Origin: Hyphochytrium catenoides
Lineage: Eukaryota; Sar; Hyphochytriomycetes; Hyphochytriales; Hyphochytriaceae
Assembly: GCA_900088475.1 (NCBI GenBank)
Contig: FLMG01000660.1
Coordinates: 1-30,824 of the forward strand
Length of the DNA stretch: 30,824 bases
Direction of reading: 5' to 3'
The translations under genes and the position numbers were made by a program. Below, piece by piece: positions 9,828-17,642 of the stretch. The notes beneath the pieces are model-generated. The model had not been told where the DNA came from. It saw only the letters and a list, made by a program, of their open reading frames with translations, and ran no database searches. How positions within the stretch are numbered: position 1 is the stretch's first letter; each line of letters opens with the position of its first letter.

Positions 9828-10029
9828 ATTTAACTCGGGCAAAATATATTGAGCCATTCGTTCTGAGACCACGGATGATCATCAAAGTTCCATTATTTGA
9901 ATCTAGAGGTACAGAGTTCTCTACATTCCGGGTGGAGTGTTGAACTGTGTGTTAGATTTTATCATTGGATGGTGAGGCACTTAAAATAATATTGGGGGGT
10001 GTCTGGATATGCCGGAGCGAGAAAAGTTT

Positions 10030-10099
10030 TGTACGCTCCGGGATTCGAACCTAGGACCTCTGTTTTTGATGCCGACACCCGAACCAGTATGCACCATAC
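10030..10099 (-). ncRNA. tRNA-like module in inverted family C LTR
   Basis: Read on the minus strand this matches the tRNA-like modules at 21722-21791 and 22097-22166, with a few substitutions. It ends in GGTTCGAATCC (perfect B box) and CGGAGCGTACA, followed by a T4 run (complement of GAAAAG, 10021-10026) that could terminate Pol III. The anticodon arm does not fold, so it is not a working decoding tRNA. Confidence 0.65.
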
Positions 10100-10264
10100 A
10101 CCAAACGTACACTTGACTAATCTCCGTTTTTGTTTATATACCAGGGGTTCTTCCCCTCTGCGTCGTCTGTTGTACACGTTTCCCTGTATACCCTCAACAA
10201 ATGGCTTGACGTGTTGAATGTTCAGCTCTACCCTTCATTTCAGGAAGTTCGACCCGCGGGAAGG

Positions 10265-10468
10265 TGTTGGAGTCTGAGGGCACAGCTATGTGGACTACAA
10301 GCTGGCAAGCTTAGCTACCCAAGTTCCAGCTCCAAGCTCCCAGTAGGAGCGGAGGTATCAAGCAAGCGAGATGTCCCTGGTTATATCTATGGTCACTGCC
10401 CTGATTTACCTTCAGGACTGACTGTTGTGGAGAAGAATGTCTCTATAACTGAATATCTTATCAATAGC
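10265..10468 (-). repeat. LTR, family B, copy 1 (truncated)
   Basis: It begins TGTTGGAGTCTGAGGGCACA as in the full copies and matches them to about 10468, where it breaks off into a GC-rich hairpin segment. About 120 bases at the U3 end are missing. Confidence 0.85.
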
Positions 10469-10545
10469 TTTAGGCTTCGCCTAGGGCTCGCCCGACGTTG
10501 CTGGTGCGTAATCCAGCCTTCGGCTGCATTATTAGTGGAAGATGC
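10469..10545. repeat. GC-rich hairpin module
   Basis: It contains AGGCTTCGCCTAGGGCTCGCC and then AATCCAGCCTTCGGCTGCATT, where CAGCCTTCGGCTG is a perfect stem with a short loop. A related order (AGGCTTGC, then GATCCAGCCTTGGGCTGCAT) occurs at 25151-25197, and a variant lies in repeats a and a' (12500-12560 and its inverted copy). A GGGCTCGC half occurs at 11146-11162. It is probably part of a dispersed non-autonomous element. Confidence 0.5.
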
Positions 10546-10599
10546 TTGGATCATCACTGATTTATTGTTGTACAAGTAATACCAGGAGCTCTCCATTCC

Positions 10600-11246
10600 T
10601 TCTACATGTTGTAGAACTAGAACTAATTCTATCAGTAGTATTTCCTAGAGGAGGTAGGCACTTAAAGGATCTCTCTACTCCTTCACCCACACTTCCTACA
10701 CCAGAGTAGTGAGTGAGTGTGAGTGAGTGAGTGAGTGAGTGGCGAAACATTCAGCGAAATTTTATCAACTCTCGTGCTGCAAGAGTCGCGTGGCCTGTTA
10801 CCTTCACCCTCAGCTCCTACAGCTAAAAAACAGGATTGGAGGTGATGCGTCTCAGGTAATATGAGGTTACAACACAAATTCGCGTAGACGCACGCGATGT
10901 GTCTCGGTTTATAGTGATACGTCTCGCGTTACAAATTCGATTTATGTTCATAGAAACCCTTTCGCTCCTGGTCTGACCCCTTTCATATCTCCAAAGTACA
11001 CAAACAAAGATTCAAACCCAAAGAAAAAGCCCAGACAGTGATTAGTAAAAATCCAAATAGTGAAATTTTGATCACAAACACACAGACACACAGACAACAC
11101 GAAGAAGTCCATTTGTGCTGAAGCCCCTGTGGGTTAAAATTGAGGCTCACCCTTCGGGCTCGCAACAATTATTTGGAATAGTAGTCATAGTCAGAATAGG
11201 TTTAGATTGTGAGACCGAAGTCCCACGTCTGTTCTAAGGCTCAAGC
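10600..11246. other. No gene; microsatellite and short hairpins
   Basis: It holds a (GTGA)n-like microsatellite at 10709-10741, CA-rich DNA near 11076-11099, a CCCTTCGGG hairpin at 11148-11156, and at 11172-11225 a weak fragment of family B LTR sequence in minus orientation next to the full copy at 11247. No coding family is recognised. Confidence 0.45.
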
Positions 11247-11557
11247 TGTTATATGTTTGGGATGATTGGACAATGTCATTAGATGAGAGTAGTCTACTCA
11301 TAATCCCAGCTGGGGTCCCACAATCTAGAGCTCTTCTAACTATGCTAACTATTCCTAATAAACCCTAAGGTGTTCAGTCATAAAGATATCCTTGTCCAGA
11401 ACAGTCAGTCCGGGAGGTATTCAGAGGTACTGACCATAAGCCATAGATATAAACAGGAACATTTCGCTTGCTTCATATCTCCACTTCTACTGGGAGCTGG
11501 AACTTGAATAGCTAAGATTGTCAGCTTGTTGCATAGCCTCGCCCTCAGACTCCAAAA
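11247..11557 (+). repeat. LTR, family B, copy 2
   Basis: Near full length, with start TGTTATATG and end CAGACTCCAAAA, both slightly decayed from TGTTGGATTTG and CTCCAACA. It carries the GATATAAACAGG TATA-like box. No clear target duplication is visible. It lies directly before an integrase fragment. Confidence 0.85.
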
Positions 11558-11569
11558 CCTCCCCCGCAG

Positions 11570-11866
11570 CTTGAAGTCCCGATAGTAAAGGGTCGCACTT
11601 ACGCATTTTGGGGTGCGAGGCTCTTCGTTCACATTCCATCGGAGCAGAGTAAGGGTAAGCTAAGCCGTAGTAGGAGCGCTCCAATGGTGCGTGTAGTCTC
11701 TAGTCCAAGTCCTATCGCTTGGCTGACCGAGCCTCAGATTATCGGGAGAACGTTCTCTCCAGGGACTTGTTCTTCAATGAGGAATTTTTTCCAGGCCTTA
11801 GCAAAAGAGTTCATCTTAAATTAGACAAAGATCAGCTGCTGCAGCTCCCGAAAAAAGAACAACAGG
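11570..11866 (+). pseudogene. copia integrase C-terminal remnant, part 1
   Basis: SHLRILGCEALRSHS (about 11590-11635) matches the post-core integrase motif SHLRVFGC-AY. After several stops, DYRENVLSRDLFFNEEFFPG (11737-11796) is the SRDV-F-E ending of copia integrase. The reading is interrupted after KKEQQ at 11866 by a solo family B LTR and resumes at 12200. It is related to, but not the same as, the remnant at 28023. Too short and broken to act. Confidence 0.72.
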
Positions 11867-12199
11867 TGTTGGAGTCTGAGGGCACAGCTATGTGGACTAC
11901 AAGATGGCAAGCTTATATACCCAAGTTTCAACTCCAAACTCCCAGTAGAAGCCGAGATATCAACCAAACGACATGTCCCTGTTGATATCTATGGCTTATG
12001 GTCAGTAGTAACCCGGAATACCTTCAGGACTGTCTGTCCTAGACAGGGATATCTCTATTACCCCACCATATTATCTTAGACTTTATTAGGAACAGTTGGC
12101 ATAGTCAGAAGAGCTCTAGATTGTGGGACCCCAGTTGGGCTTGTAAGTAAAGCACCCTCATCTAATGACATTGTGCAATCATCCCATACAAATCCAAGA
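11867..12199 (-). mobile_element. Solo LTR, family B, copy 3, with 5-bp target duplication ACAGG
   Basis: It runs from TGTTGGAGTCTG to ACAAATCCAAGA (the terminal CA has mutated to GA). ACAGG occurs at 11862-11866 and again at 12200-12204, the 5-bp duplication expected from a copia integrase. It splits the integrase-linker coding sequence, so it is younger than the host copia fragment. Confidence 0.9.
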
Positions 12200-12397
12200 A
12201 CAGGAGGAAGCTAGTAATGAGGAAGTGAACAACCCCAGATAAGTCTGCTAAACCAGTGGAGGAAGAGATTGAGAGTGATGAAGGGTGCACATGTGAGAAT
12301 ACAGCTGCTGATGCTATCACTCCGGAGGAACTGGGTGTAGGGCGCTCTAGCAGATTATCGTTGGAAATCATACTGAGCCCAAAACACAGCGATAATG
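12200..12397 (+). pseudogene. copia integrase-RT linker remnant, part 2
   Basis: This continues the 11570-11866 fragment after the LTR. An acidic linker (SAKPVEEEIESDEGC) is followed by GRSSRLSLEI, like the G-R-S-R preceding RT in copia polyproteins. The last 37 bases (12361-12397) recur at 14429-14465. RT itself does not follow. Confidence 0.55.
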
Positions 12398-12420
12398 TGG
12401 GGGGAGAATAGATAAACTTT

Positions 12421-12490
12421 CGGACATTCTGGGAATCGAACCACAGACCTCCAGGTGACCACTTTGGCGTGGTGCCACTAGGATATCAAT
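12421..12490 (-). ncRNA. Partial tRNA-derived sequence
   Basis: On the minus strand there is a perfect B box, GGTTCGATTCC (12434-12444), within an imperfect T arm. A 5-bp stem ACCAC/GTGGT encloses GCCAAA, which resembles an anticodon arm. The 3' part ends GAATGTCCG. The 5' acceptor strand does not pair with it, so this is a relic or SINE head, not a tRNA gene. It abuts repeat a. Confidence 0.4.
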
Positions 12491-12792
12491 ACAGCAGGCA
12501 AGCCTGAGGGCTCGCCATTTTAGATAGGGGTAATCCAGCCTTGATCGGCAGGATTATTTGTATGAGTACACCGTACTTTACTTGCTCAAGCAGCATTAGA
12601 TCATAGTACTCCGTTATTTATTAGCATCTTAGCAAAATGAGATTTGATGAATAATAACAGAGTATATTTGTTTTTTGTTTGGAATAGTAACCGGGTAAAT
12701 TTGTTTCATAGCAATAGCCGGTAGGTCTAATAACAGCTATATAAATACAGCTACAACACGGAGGAGTTGAAGTGGATTTGGTTCCTAGTATA
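12486..12792 (+). repeat. Repeat block a
   Basis: It runs from ATCAATACAGCAGGCAAGCC to GTGGATTTGGTTCCTAGTATA. The reverse complement is at 13344-13651. It includes the GC-rich hairpin variant AATCCAGCCTTGATCGGC. Confidence 0.88.
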
Positions 12793-12796
12793 AAAA

Positions 12797-12886
12797 TGTG
12801 TAATTGGCGAGCCCGAAGGGCGAAGCTTTTTTGTTTAGGTTTTTGCGTCAGGCGGTGCAGAATTTTTTTCCGATTTGTTCGTCCGC

Positions 12887-12932
<46 letters not shown>

Positions 12933-13332
12933 TCACAGGTAGTAAATCGTACCCCCGGACCAGCACAATTCTGAGGTTGACGTTAATTCATGATTTGTTT
13001 CCAATCACCATTTCGATAAGCATTCTCTGTTCGAATAAACGTAAGTGCTTACGTAAATAGGAACATGAAAGGGGGGGTAAAAAGAAGCCAAAAGGACTTT
13101 GAAAACAAACGCAAACGTCGTTAATTCTGTGATTGGTCAGTTTTTGTAATCACCAAATAATCAATTTATCGAAAGCATATTGTTCGTCTTGGGTTCATTA
13201 TTCATTATCAAAACATGCCAAAAGGGTGAATATGTTGCACGAAAGGGGACAGGTTTCGGTACTGTATAGTCCAATCGTATTGTAGCTCTTTTTGACACTG
13301 TACTCTGTAGTCGTTGTTCCGCTTTTCCCTAT
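12797..13332 (+). repeat. Repeat block b
   Basis: It starts at GTGTAATTGGCGAGCCCGAA, with a CCCGAAGGG hairpin, and ends at GTTCCGCTTTTCCCTAT. The reverse complement is at 13649-14165. It carries a long (GTCT)n tract. Confidence 0.88.
12887..12932 (+). repeat. (GTCT)n microsatellite
   Basis: About eleven uninterrupted units. The inverted partner in b' (14045-14074) has about seven, consistent with slippage after duplication. Confidence 0.95.
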
Positions 13333-13343
13333 CCCCATTACTA

Positions 13344-13651
13344 TACTGAGGAACCAAATCCACTCCAACTCCTCCCTGTTGTAGTTGTATCTATATAGCT
13401 GTTATTCGACCTACCGGCTATTGTAATAAAACAAATTTACCCGGTTACTATTCCAAATAAGAAACAAATATACTCGGTTATTATTCATCAAATCTCAATT
13501 TGCTAAGATGCTTCGTAATAATAACGGAGTACTATGATTAATCCTGCTTGAGCAAGTAAAGTACGGTGTACTCGTACAATAATCCTGCCGGTCAAGGCTG
13601 GATTACCCCTATCTAAAAGGGCGAGCCCTCAGGCTTGCCTGCTGTATTGAT
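13344..13651 (-). repeat. Repeat block a' (inverted a)
   Basis: Begins TATACTGAGGAACCAAATCC and ends GCCTGCTGTATTGATA, the complement of block a with scattered differences. Confidence 0.88.
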
Positions 13652-14165
13652 AGGGAAAAGCGGAACAACGACTACAGAGTACAGCGTCAAAAAGAACTAG
13701 AGTACGATTGGACTATACAGTACCGAAACCTGCCCTCTTTCGTGCAGCATATTCACCCTTTGGCTTGTTTCGAGAATGAAGTAATGATCCCAAAGACAAA
13801 CAATATGCTTTCGATGAATTGATTATTTGGTGATTACAAAAACTGACCAACCACAGAATAAACGACGTTTGCATTTGTTTTCAAAGTCCTTTTGGCTTCT
13901 TTTCACCCCCCTTTCTTTATTTACGGAGGCACTTACATTTATTCGAACCAAGAATGCTTATCTAAATGGCGATCGGAAACAAATCATGAATTAACGTCAA
14001 CCCCAGACTTGTGCTGGTCCGGGGGTACGATTTACTACCTGTGAACAGACAGACAGACAGACAGACAGACAGACGCGGACGAACAAATCGGAAAAAAATT
14101 CTGCACCGCCTGACGCAAAAACCTAAACAAAAAAGCTTCGCCCTTCGGGCTCGCCAGTTACACCA
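13649..14165 (-). repeat. Repeat block b' (inverted b)
   Basis: Begins TAGGGAAAAGCGGAACAACG and ends CTTCGGGCTCGCCAGTTACA, the complement of block b, including an (ACAG)n tract at 14045-14074. Confidence 0.88.
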
Positions 14166-14495
14166 AATGCCCAATGAGACACTGTTACCTTTCCCCTATA
14201 CATCAGGGGTATTATGACTGGTACCGCCCTTGCTTTCGATATTGTGCCCAGCCCATAGTACATAGCCATTACCATATCGGACGAACTGTTTGAAATCGCA
14301 GTTCTCAACACGGCCCCTAAATCTAGAGGTTTCCAACGGTAATCTCTAGATTCACTTGCAGAACTGTGATAATCGTATAGAAATGTGATAATCGTACACG
14401 ATGGAATCACTACAGAATGTCCACCATGTTGGAAATCATACTGAGCCTAAAACCTAGTGATAATGGGCTTTGCAGGTAGACAGACGATCGCTAAA
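14166..14495. other. No gene; right flank of the a-b-a'-b' structure
   Basis: Unassigned DNA with a short local repeat of TGTGATAATCGTA (14367-14397). The 37-bp sequence at 14429-14465 matches 12361-12397 at 33 positions. Confidence 0.45.
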
Positions 14496-14817
14496 TGTTG
14501 GAGTCTGAGGGCACAGCTATGTGGACTACAAGCTGGCAAGCTTAACTACCCAAGTTTCAGCTCTAAACTCCCAGTAGAAGCCGAGATATCAACCAAACGA
14601 AATGTCCCTGTTTATATCTATGGCTTATGGTCATTACCCAGGAATACCTTCAGGACTACCTATTCCAGATAGGGATACCTCTATAACTCCATATCTTAGG
14701 GTTTATTAGATATAGTTGGCATAGTCAGAATAGCTCTAGTTTATGGGACCCCAATTGGGCTTGTAAGTAGAGCACTCTCATCTAATGACATTGTCTAATC
14801 ATCGTACAAATCTAACA
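14496..14817 (-). mobile_element. Solo LTR, family B, copy 4
   Basis: Full length, TGTTGGAGTCTG to ACAAATCTAACA. CGCTAAA occurs just before (14489-14495) and just after (14818-14824), a direct flank repeat two bases longer than the usual 5-bp duplication. No internal retrotransposon sequence adjoins it. Confidence 0.88.
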
Positions 14818-15461
14818 CGCTAAATAGGGCGAGAATTGCAAAGCCGCGAATTGTTCATATATATCGGCTAACGGTGAGGAAATCAAGGACAATTTTACTC
14901 CTGCTTCCTGATTCTTTCCATCTGTCTTGACACGCTCTGTAAGAAGAGTAAGGTTCTTACGAAGCGAGTGCACAAGAGTAAGCGAAGGTTCTTGCTAGTA
15001 AGAGGTTGTAGAATATCTTCTAAGGTCAAATGGTGTGACACTGTTGTTGATGTCATTGAAAATAGTGGAGTGAACAGTGAAGGATAACGGTAACCTCACT
15101 GTCCCTATACCTAAGAGTCCTACTCATGGTACCTACTTCATACTTCATAGAGAGTTATTAGGAATAAGAAGATTATGATAGAAGCACGAAGATAAAGGAG
15201 GAGAAGAGAAGAACTACGAATGTGGTCAAATCTGTACAAGTTCACTGGCCTAGAGTGCCTCTGAGGCACGTGTAAGTGCCAGCGTGGTCATACGATGAGG
15301 CTTTGTGGCATAAATCTTGTGACACCTATACTGGCTGGGAGTCAATGCCTGTCAGCTTGCCCCATTGATCATCGCAACCCAAGTGTGAGAGTCCCACAGG
15401 TCCCAACACTCTGCACATTCTTCAAGAAGAAAATCTCAATCTGCTGAAAGCGCTGCTTCTT
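14818..15461. other. No recognisable gene
   Basis: Unassigned. There are short repeated AAGAGTAAG and GGTTCTT words (14940-14990). GAGTGCCTCTGAGGCAC (15254-15270) contains a GTGCCTCTGAGGCAC near-palindrome. Nothing points to a known family. Confidence 0.4.
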
Positions 15462-15710
15462 TTGCTTCTTCAAGATATTTACAAATTTGTTGGCTACCGC
15501 CCTGGTGGTCGTGCCTTTCTGCTGCTTGTCGGGACCATCTTGATCACCCCTGCTGGAACAGCTGTGCTGCTGCTGCCTGAATTCAACATGATGACATCTT
15601 TCCTTAATTTGCAATTAAAGGTCCAGAGCTTCATCCTCGGCGAAATTGTTACAAGTGACGAAATTATGGAGGTTCTCTTAGACATCAGATGCCCGGTTGA
15701 CGACCGCTAA
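15462..15710 (+). CDS. Hypothetical ORF
   Basis: An 82-codon frame I do not recognise. The centre is hydrophobic (AFLLLVGTILITPAGTAVLLL, with one residue more than a typical transmembrane span), and the end is acidic (LLDIRCPVDDR). The sequence after the stop continues in the same frame as PEEVVSHVRKLWRSRIR, so the true unit may be longer and broken. It lies in TE-rich DNA. It may be a chance frame or a remnant. Confidence 0.2.
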   Translation: MLLQDIYKFVGYRPGGRAFLLLVGTILITPAGTAVLLLPEFNMMTSFLNLQLKVQSFILGEIVTSDEIMEVLLDIRCPVDDR

Positions 15711-16539
15711 CCCGAAGAGGTAGTTAGCCATGTTAGAAAGCTCTGGCGCTCACGAATTAGGAGCCCAGCATCAAGACGGTACCTTCAAAGGAGGTCTGAG
15801 CTCCTTAGAAGTTGTGGCTCAACCTACCAGAATCAGCCTCAGATGACATCGAGTTTGTTGTTAGAGAGATGTACCGAAGAAGGAGGAAATAAAAGGAGGA
15901 ATTAAGGTTGCGGGTTGCTGTACCGATATTTTGCCATGGCAAAGGCCCCCAAGTGGGTCGTATTCTGAACGCCTGTATCTATTTTATCTTCTCCTGTGTT
16001 CTTGCTATGGTAAGGTACATACTACCACCATAGATAAGCTTCTTCTGAGCTTGCCTCATAAGATTTGTCCCTACTCATACCTTCTGCTGCTTGTATGCGT
16101 GCTCAGGTAGTGGTATGGATGAAGCTGCGGAGGACAACATAAGCTACAATAAGACCCCCTGATCCCCTGACTCCTAACGAAGAGGCAAGAGTGGAGAAAG
16201 AGGCAAAAGAAAAGGAAAGGGACAGACAGTCGTAAAGCTGGATTGCTTTTACAGGAATGCGAAGGCCTCGAGGTTGTAAGCCAAACAGCTAATAAGCCCA
16301 AGCAGATCAGACTGGCTCTTGGATACGATCCCAGTGATGACGAGGATCTACCAACCGATGGGGAGGTGTCAGCGGTGATGTAAACGCGCTCACTCTCAAA
16401 CAGCCCTTCAACTTGGCTACAAGTGAAGGACAGCAGATCCTCTTCAAGTTTTTGTCTCTATTGGTTGCGGAGGTATGACGGATCGCTCAACTCTCTCATA
16501 CTGCCGACGGTTAGCTAAACTGTTCTGAATGCATACCAA
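15711..16539. other. Mostly unassigned; possible 5' part of the transposon second gene
   Basis: Near 16215-16381 the plus strand reads KAGLLLQECEGLEVV then LALGYDPSDDEDLPTDGEV before a stop, which looks like coding sequence. It precedes the SANT-like segment at 16547 of the DDE transposon's second gene. I cannot show that it belongs to that gene. Confidence 0.3.
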
Positions 16540-17510
16540 GAAGGGTCTCACTTTAGCTGGGGTCTTGTGAATAGATGTGTGATAGAAGCCATTAGGGAGT
16601 ACAACATGTTGGATTTGTATGGGTTGATTGGACAATGTCATTAGATGAGAGTGCTCTACTCATAAGCCCAAGTGGGGTCCCATAATCTAGAGCTATTCTG
16701 ACTATGCCAACTATTCCTAAGAAACCCTAAGATATTCAGTCATAGAGAAATCCCTGTCTAGAACAGTCAGTCCTGAAGGTATTCCGGGGTACTGACCATA
16801 AGCCATAGATATAAACGGGGGCATTTCGTTTGCTTCATATCTCGGCTTCTTCTGGGAGTTTAGAGCTGAAACTTGGGTAGTTAAGCTTGCCAGTTTGTAG
16901 TCCACATAGCTGTGCCCTCAGACTCCAACACAACAAAGAGGTGCAAGAGGAGTCCAGACGAAGCGCAAACCAGTGAAGATGTCTGAGGTAAATGAGGACA
17001 GTCTCGAGAGCGCCAAGGCAACTGCCAAACAAGTCTGGCTTTGTGGTTTGGCGGAAGACAAAATGGTACAAGGCACCTCCTCTTACATACAAAGAGGAGG
17101 ATACGAAGCACTCCAAAGCAGCACGTAAGGACTGGGAACATTATCATGAGTTCCTGGTTGGGAGTTGGATGACGAAGCCTACAAGTACCACCAGGGAGCC
17201 TTCTCCTAGGTCCAACATGGTGACTTCCCAGGATAAAAATCAGAAACTAATGACCTGCTGGTGGCGTCACTTCCTAGGGTCGTGAAGTCAGGGCAAACAA
17301 CAGCAAATATAGAGCGGCAGAGGAGGGCTTGAAGGAGCTCTTAGAATTCTTGGACTCTGATCGTGAGGATAGCAGGGCCGCCCGGGATGCAGAGCTAGAG
17401 CTTAAGCGAGAAGAACTCAGGTTGAAAGTGGGGGAGCCTAACAACAGCTAGAGCTTCAACAACGAAATGTCAACCTTATGGCCTTCACCCAGGCGCTACC
17501 GCTGATACTT
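16540..17510 (+). pseudogene. Second gene of the Harbinger-like transposon, copy 2, interrupted by LTR B
   Basis: The plus-strand reading HFSWGLVNRCVIEAIREYN (16550-16606) matches VNFNWKLLQTCLSEAIQEFN of copy 1. A solo LTR (16607-16930) is inserted right after it. Downstream, KDWEHYHEFLVGSWM and PTSTTREPSPR align with KAWEAHHMHIVRSRM and PISTTTAPGRAP in copy 1. A coiled-coil-like tail, AARDAELELKREELRLK, follows (about 17380-17432). It is convergent with transposase copy 2 on the minus strand, the same layout as copy 1. Stops and frame shifts are present. Function as DNA-binding partner is inferred from the family. Confidence 0.6.
16607..16930 (+). mobile_element. Solo LTR, family B, copy 5, target duplication CAACA
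   Basis: Full length, TGTTGGATTTGTATGGG to CAGACTCCAACA. CAACA stands at 16602-16606 and 16931-16935. The TATA-like GATATAAACGGG is present. It interrupts the transposon's second gene. Confidence 0.92.
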
Positions 17511-17642
17511 AGAGGTCGAACGATGAAAGAGCACCGCCCCCCGCGTCCAACATAGATGAGTTGAAGACACGTTACCACATCCAGTAGCCTGTAGCTCTGT
17601 AATGAGCGGATTCTCTTCATGCTTTACCCTAGCTGCCCTACC

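Larger units (their letters stand above)
9704..10187 (+). mobile_element. TRIM-like element, family C, copy 1 (rearranged)
   Basis: The order is a partial 5' LTR (9704-9809), primer-binding site and internal domain (9810-9937, ending in purine-rich CCGGGTGGAG), 12 bases of a 3' LTR (9938-9949), and then an inverted, truncated LTR (9950 to about 10187). All parts are recognisable by comparison with the complete copy at 21612-22242. The 5' LTR lacks everything from its tRNA-like module to its end. Confidence 0.82.
12486..14165. repeat. Interleaved inverted-repeat structure, order a-b-a'-b'
   Basis: Four blocks: a 12486-12792, b 12797-13332, a' about 13344-13651 (reverse complement of a), and b' 13649-14165 (reverse complement of b). 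The blocks interleave instead of nesting (a-b-b'-a' would be a simple palindrome). It has no recognisable protein coding and contains two microsatellites. Flanking 37-bp direct repeats lie at 12361-12397 and 14429-14465. Confidence 0.9.

Noticed and set aside
10709-10741. GTGA repeats as telomere-like sequence
   Set aside because: Short, internal and not matching known telomere units; a simple microsatellite.
12887-12932. GTCT tandem units as a possible CRISPR-like or regulatory array
   Set aside because: Pure 4-bp units without spacers; an ordinary microsatellite, duplicated in inverted form at 14045-14074.
14123-14410. 95-codon minus-strand frame next to block b'
   Set aside because: It begins in unassigned DNA and ends inside the inverted repeat; no motif, and the part in b' is not conserved as a frame in b.
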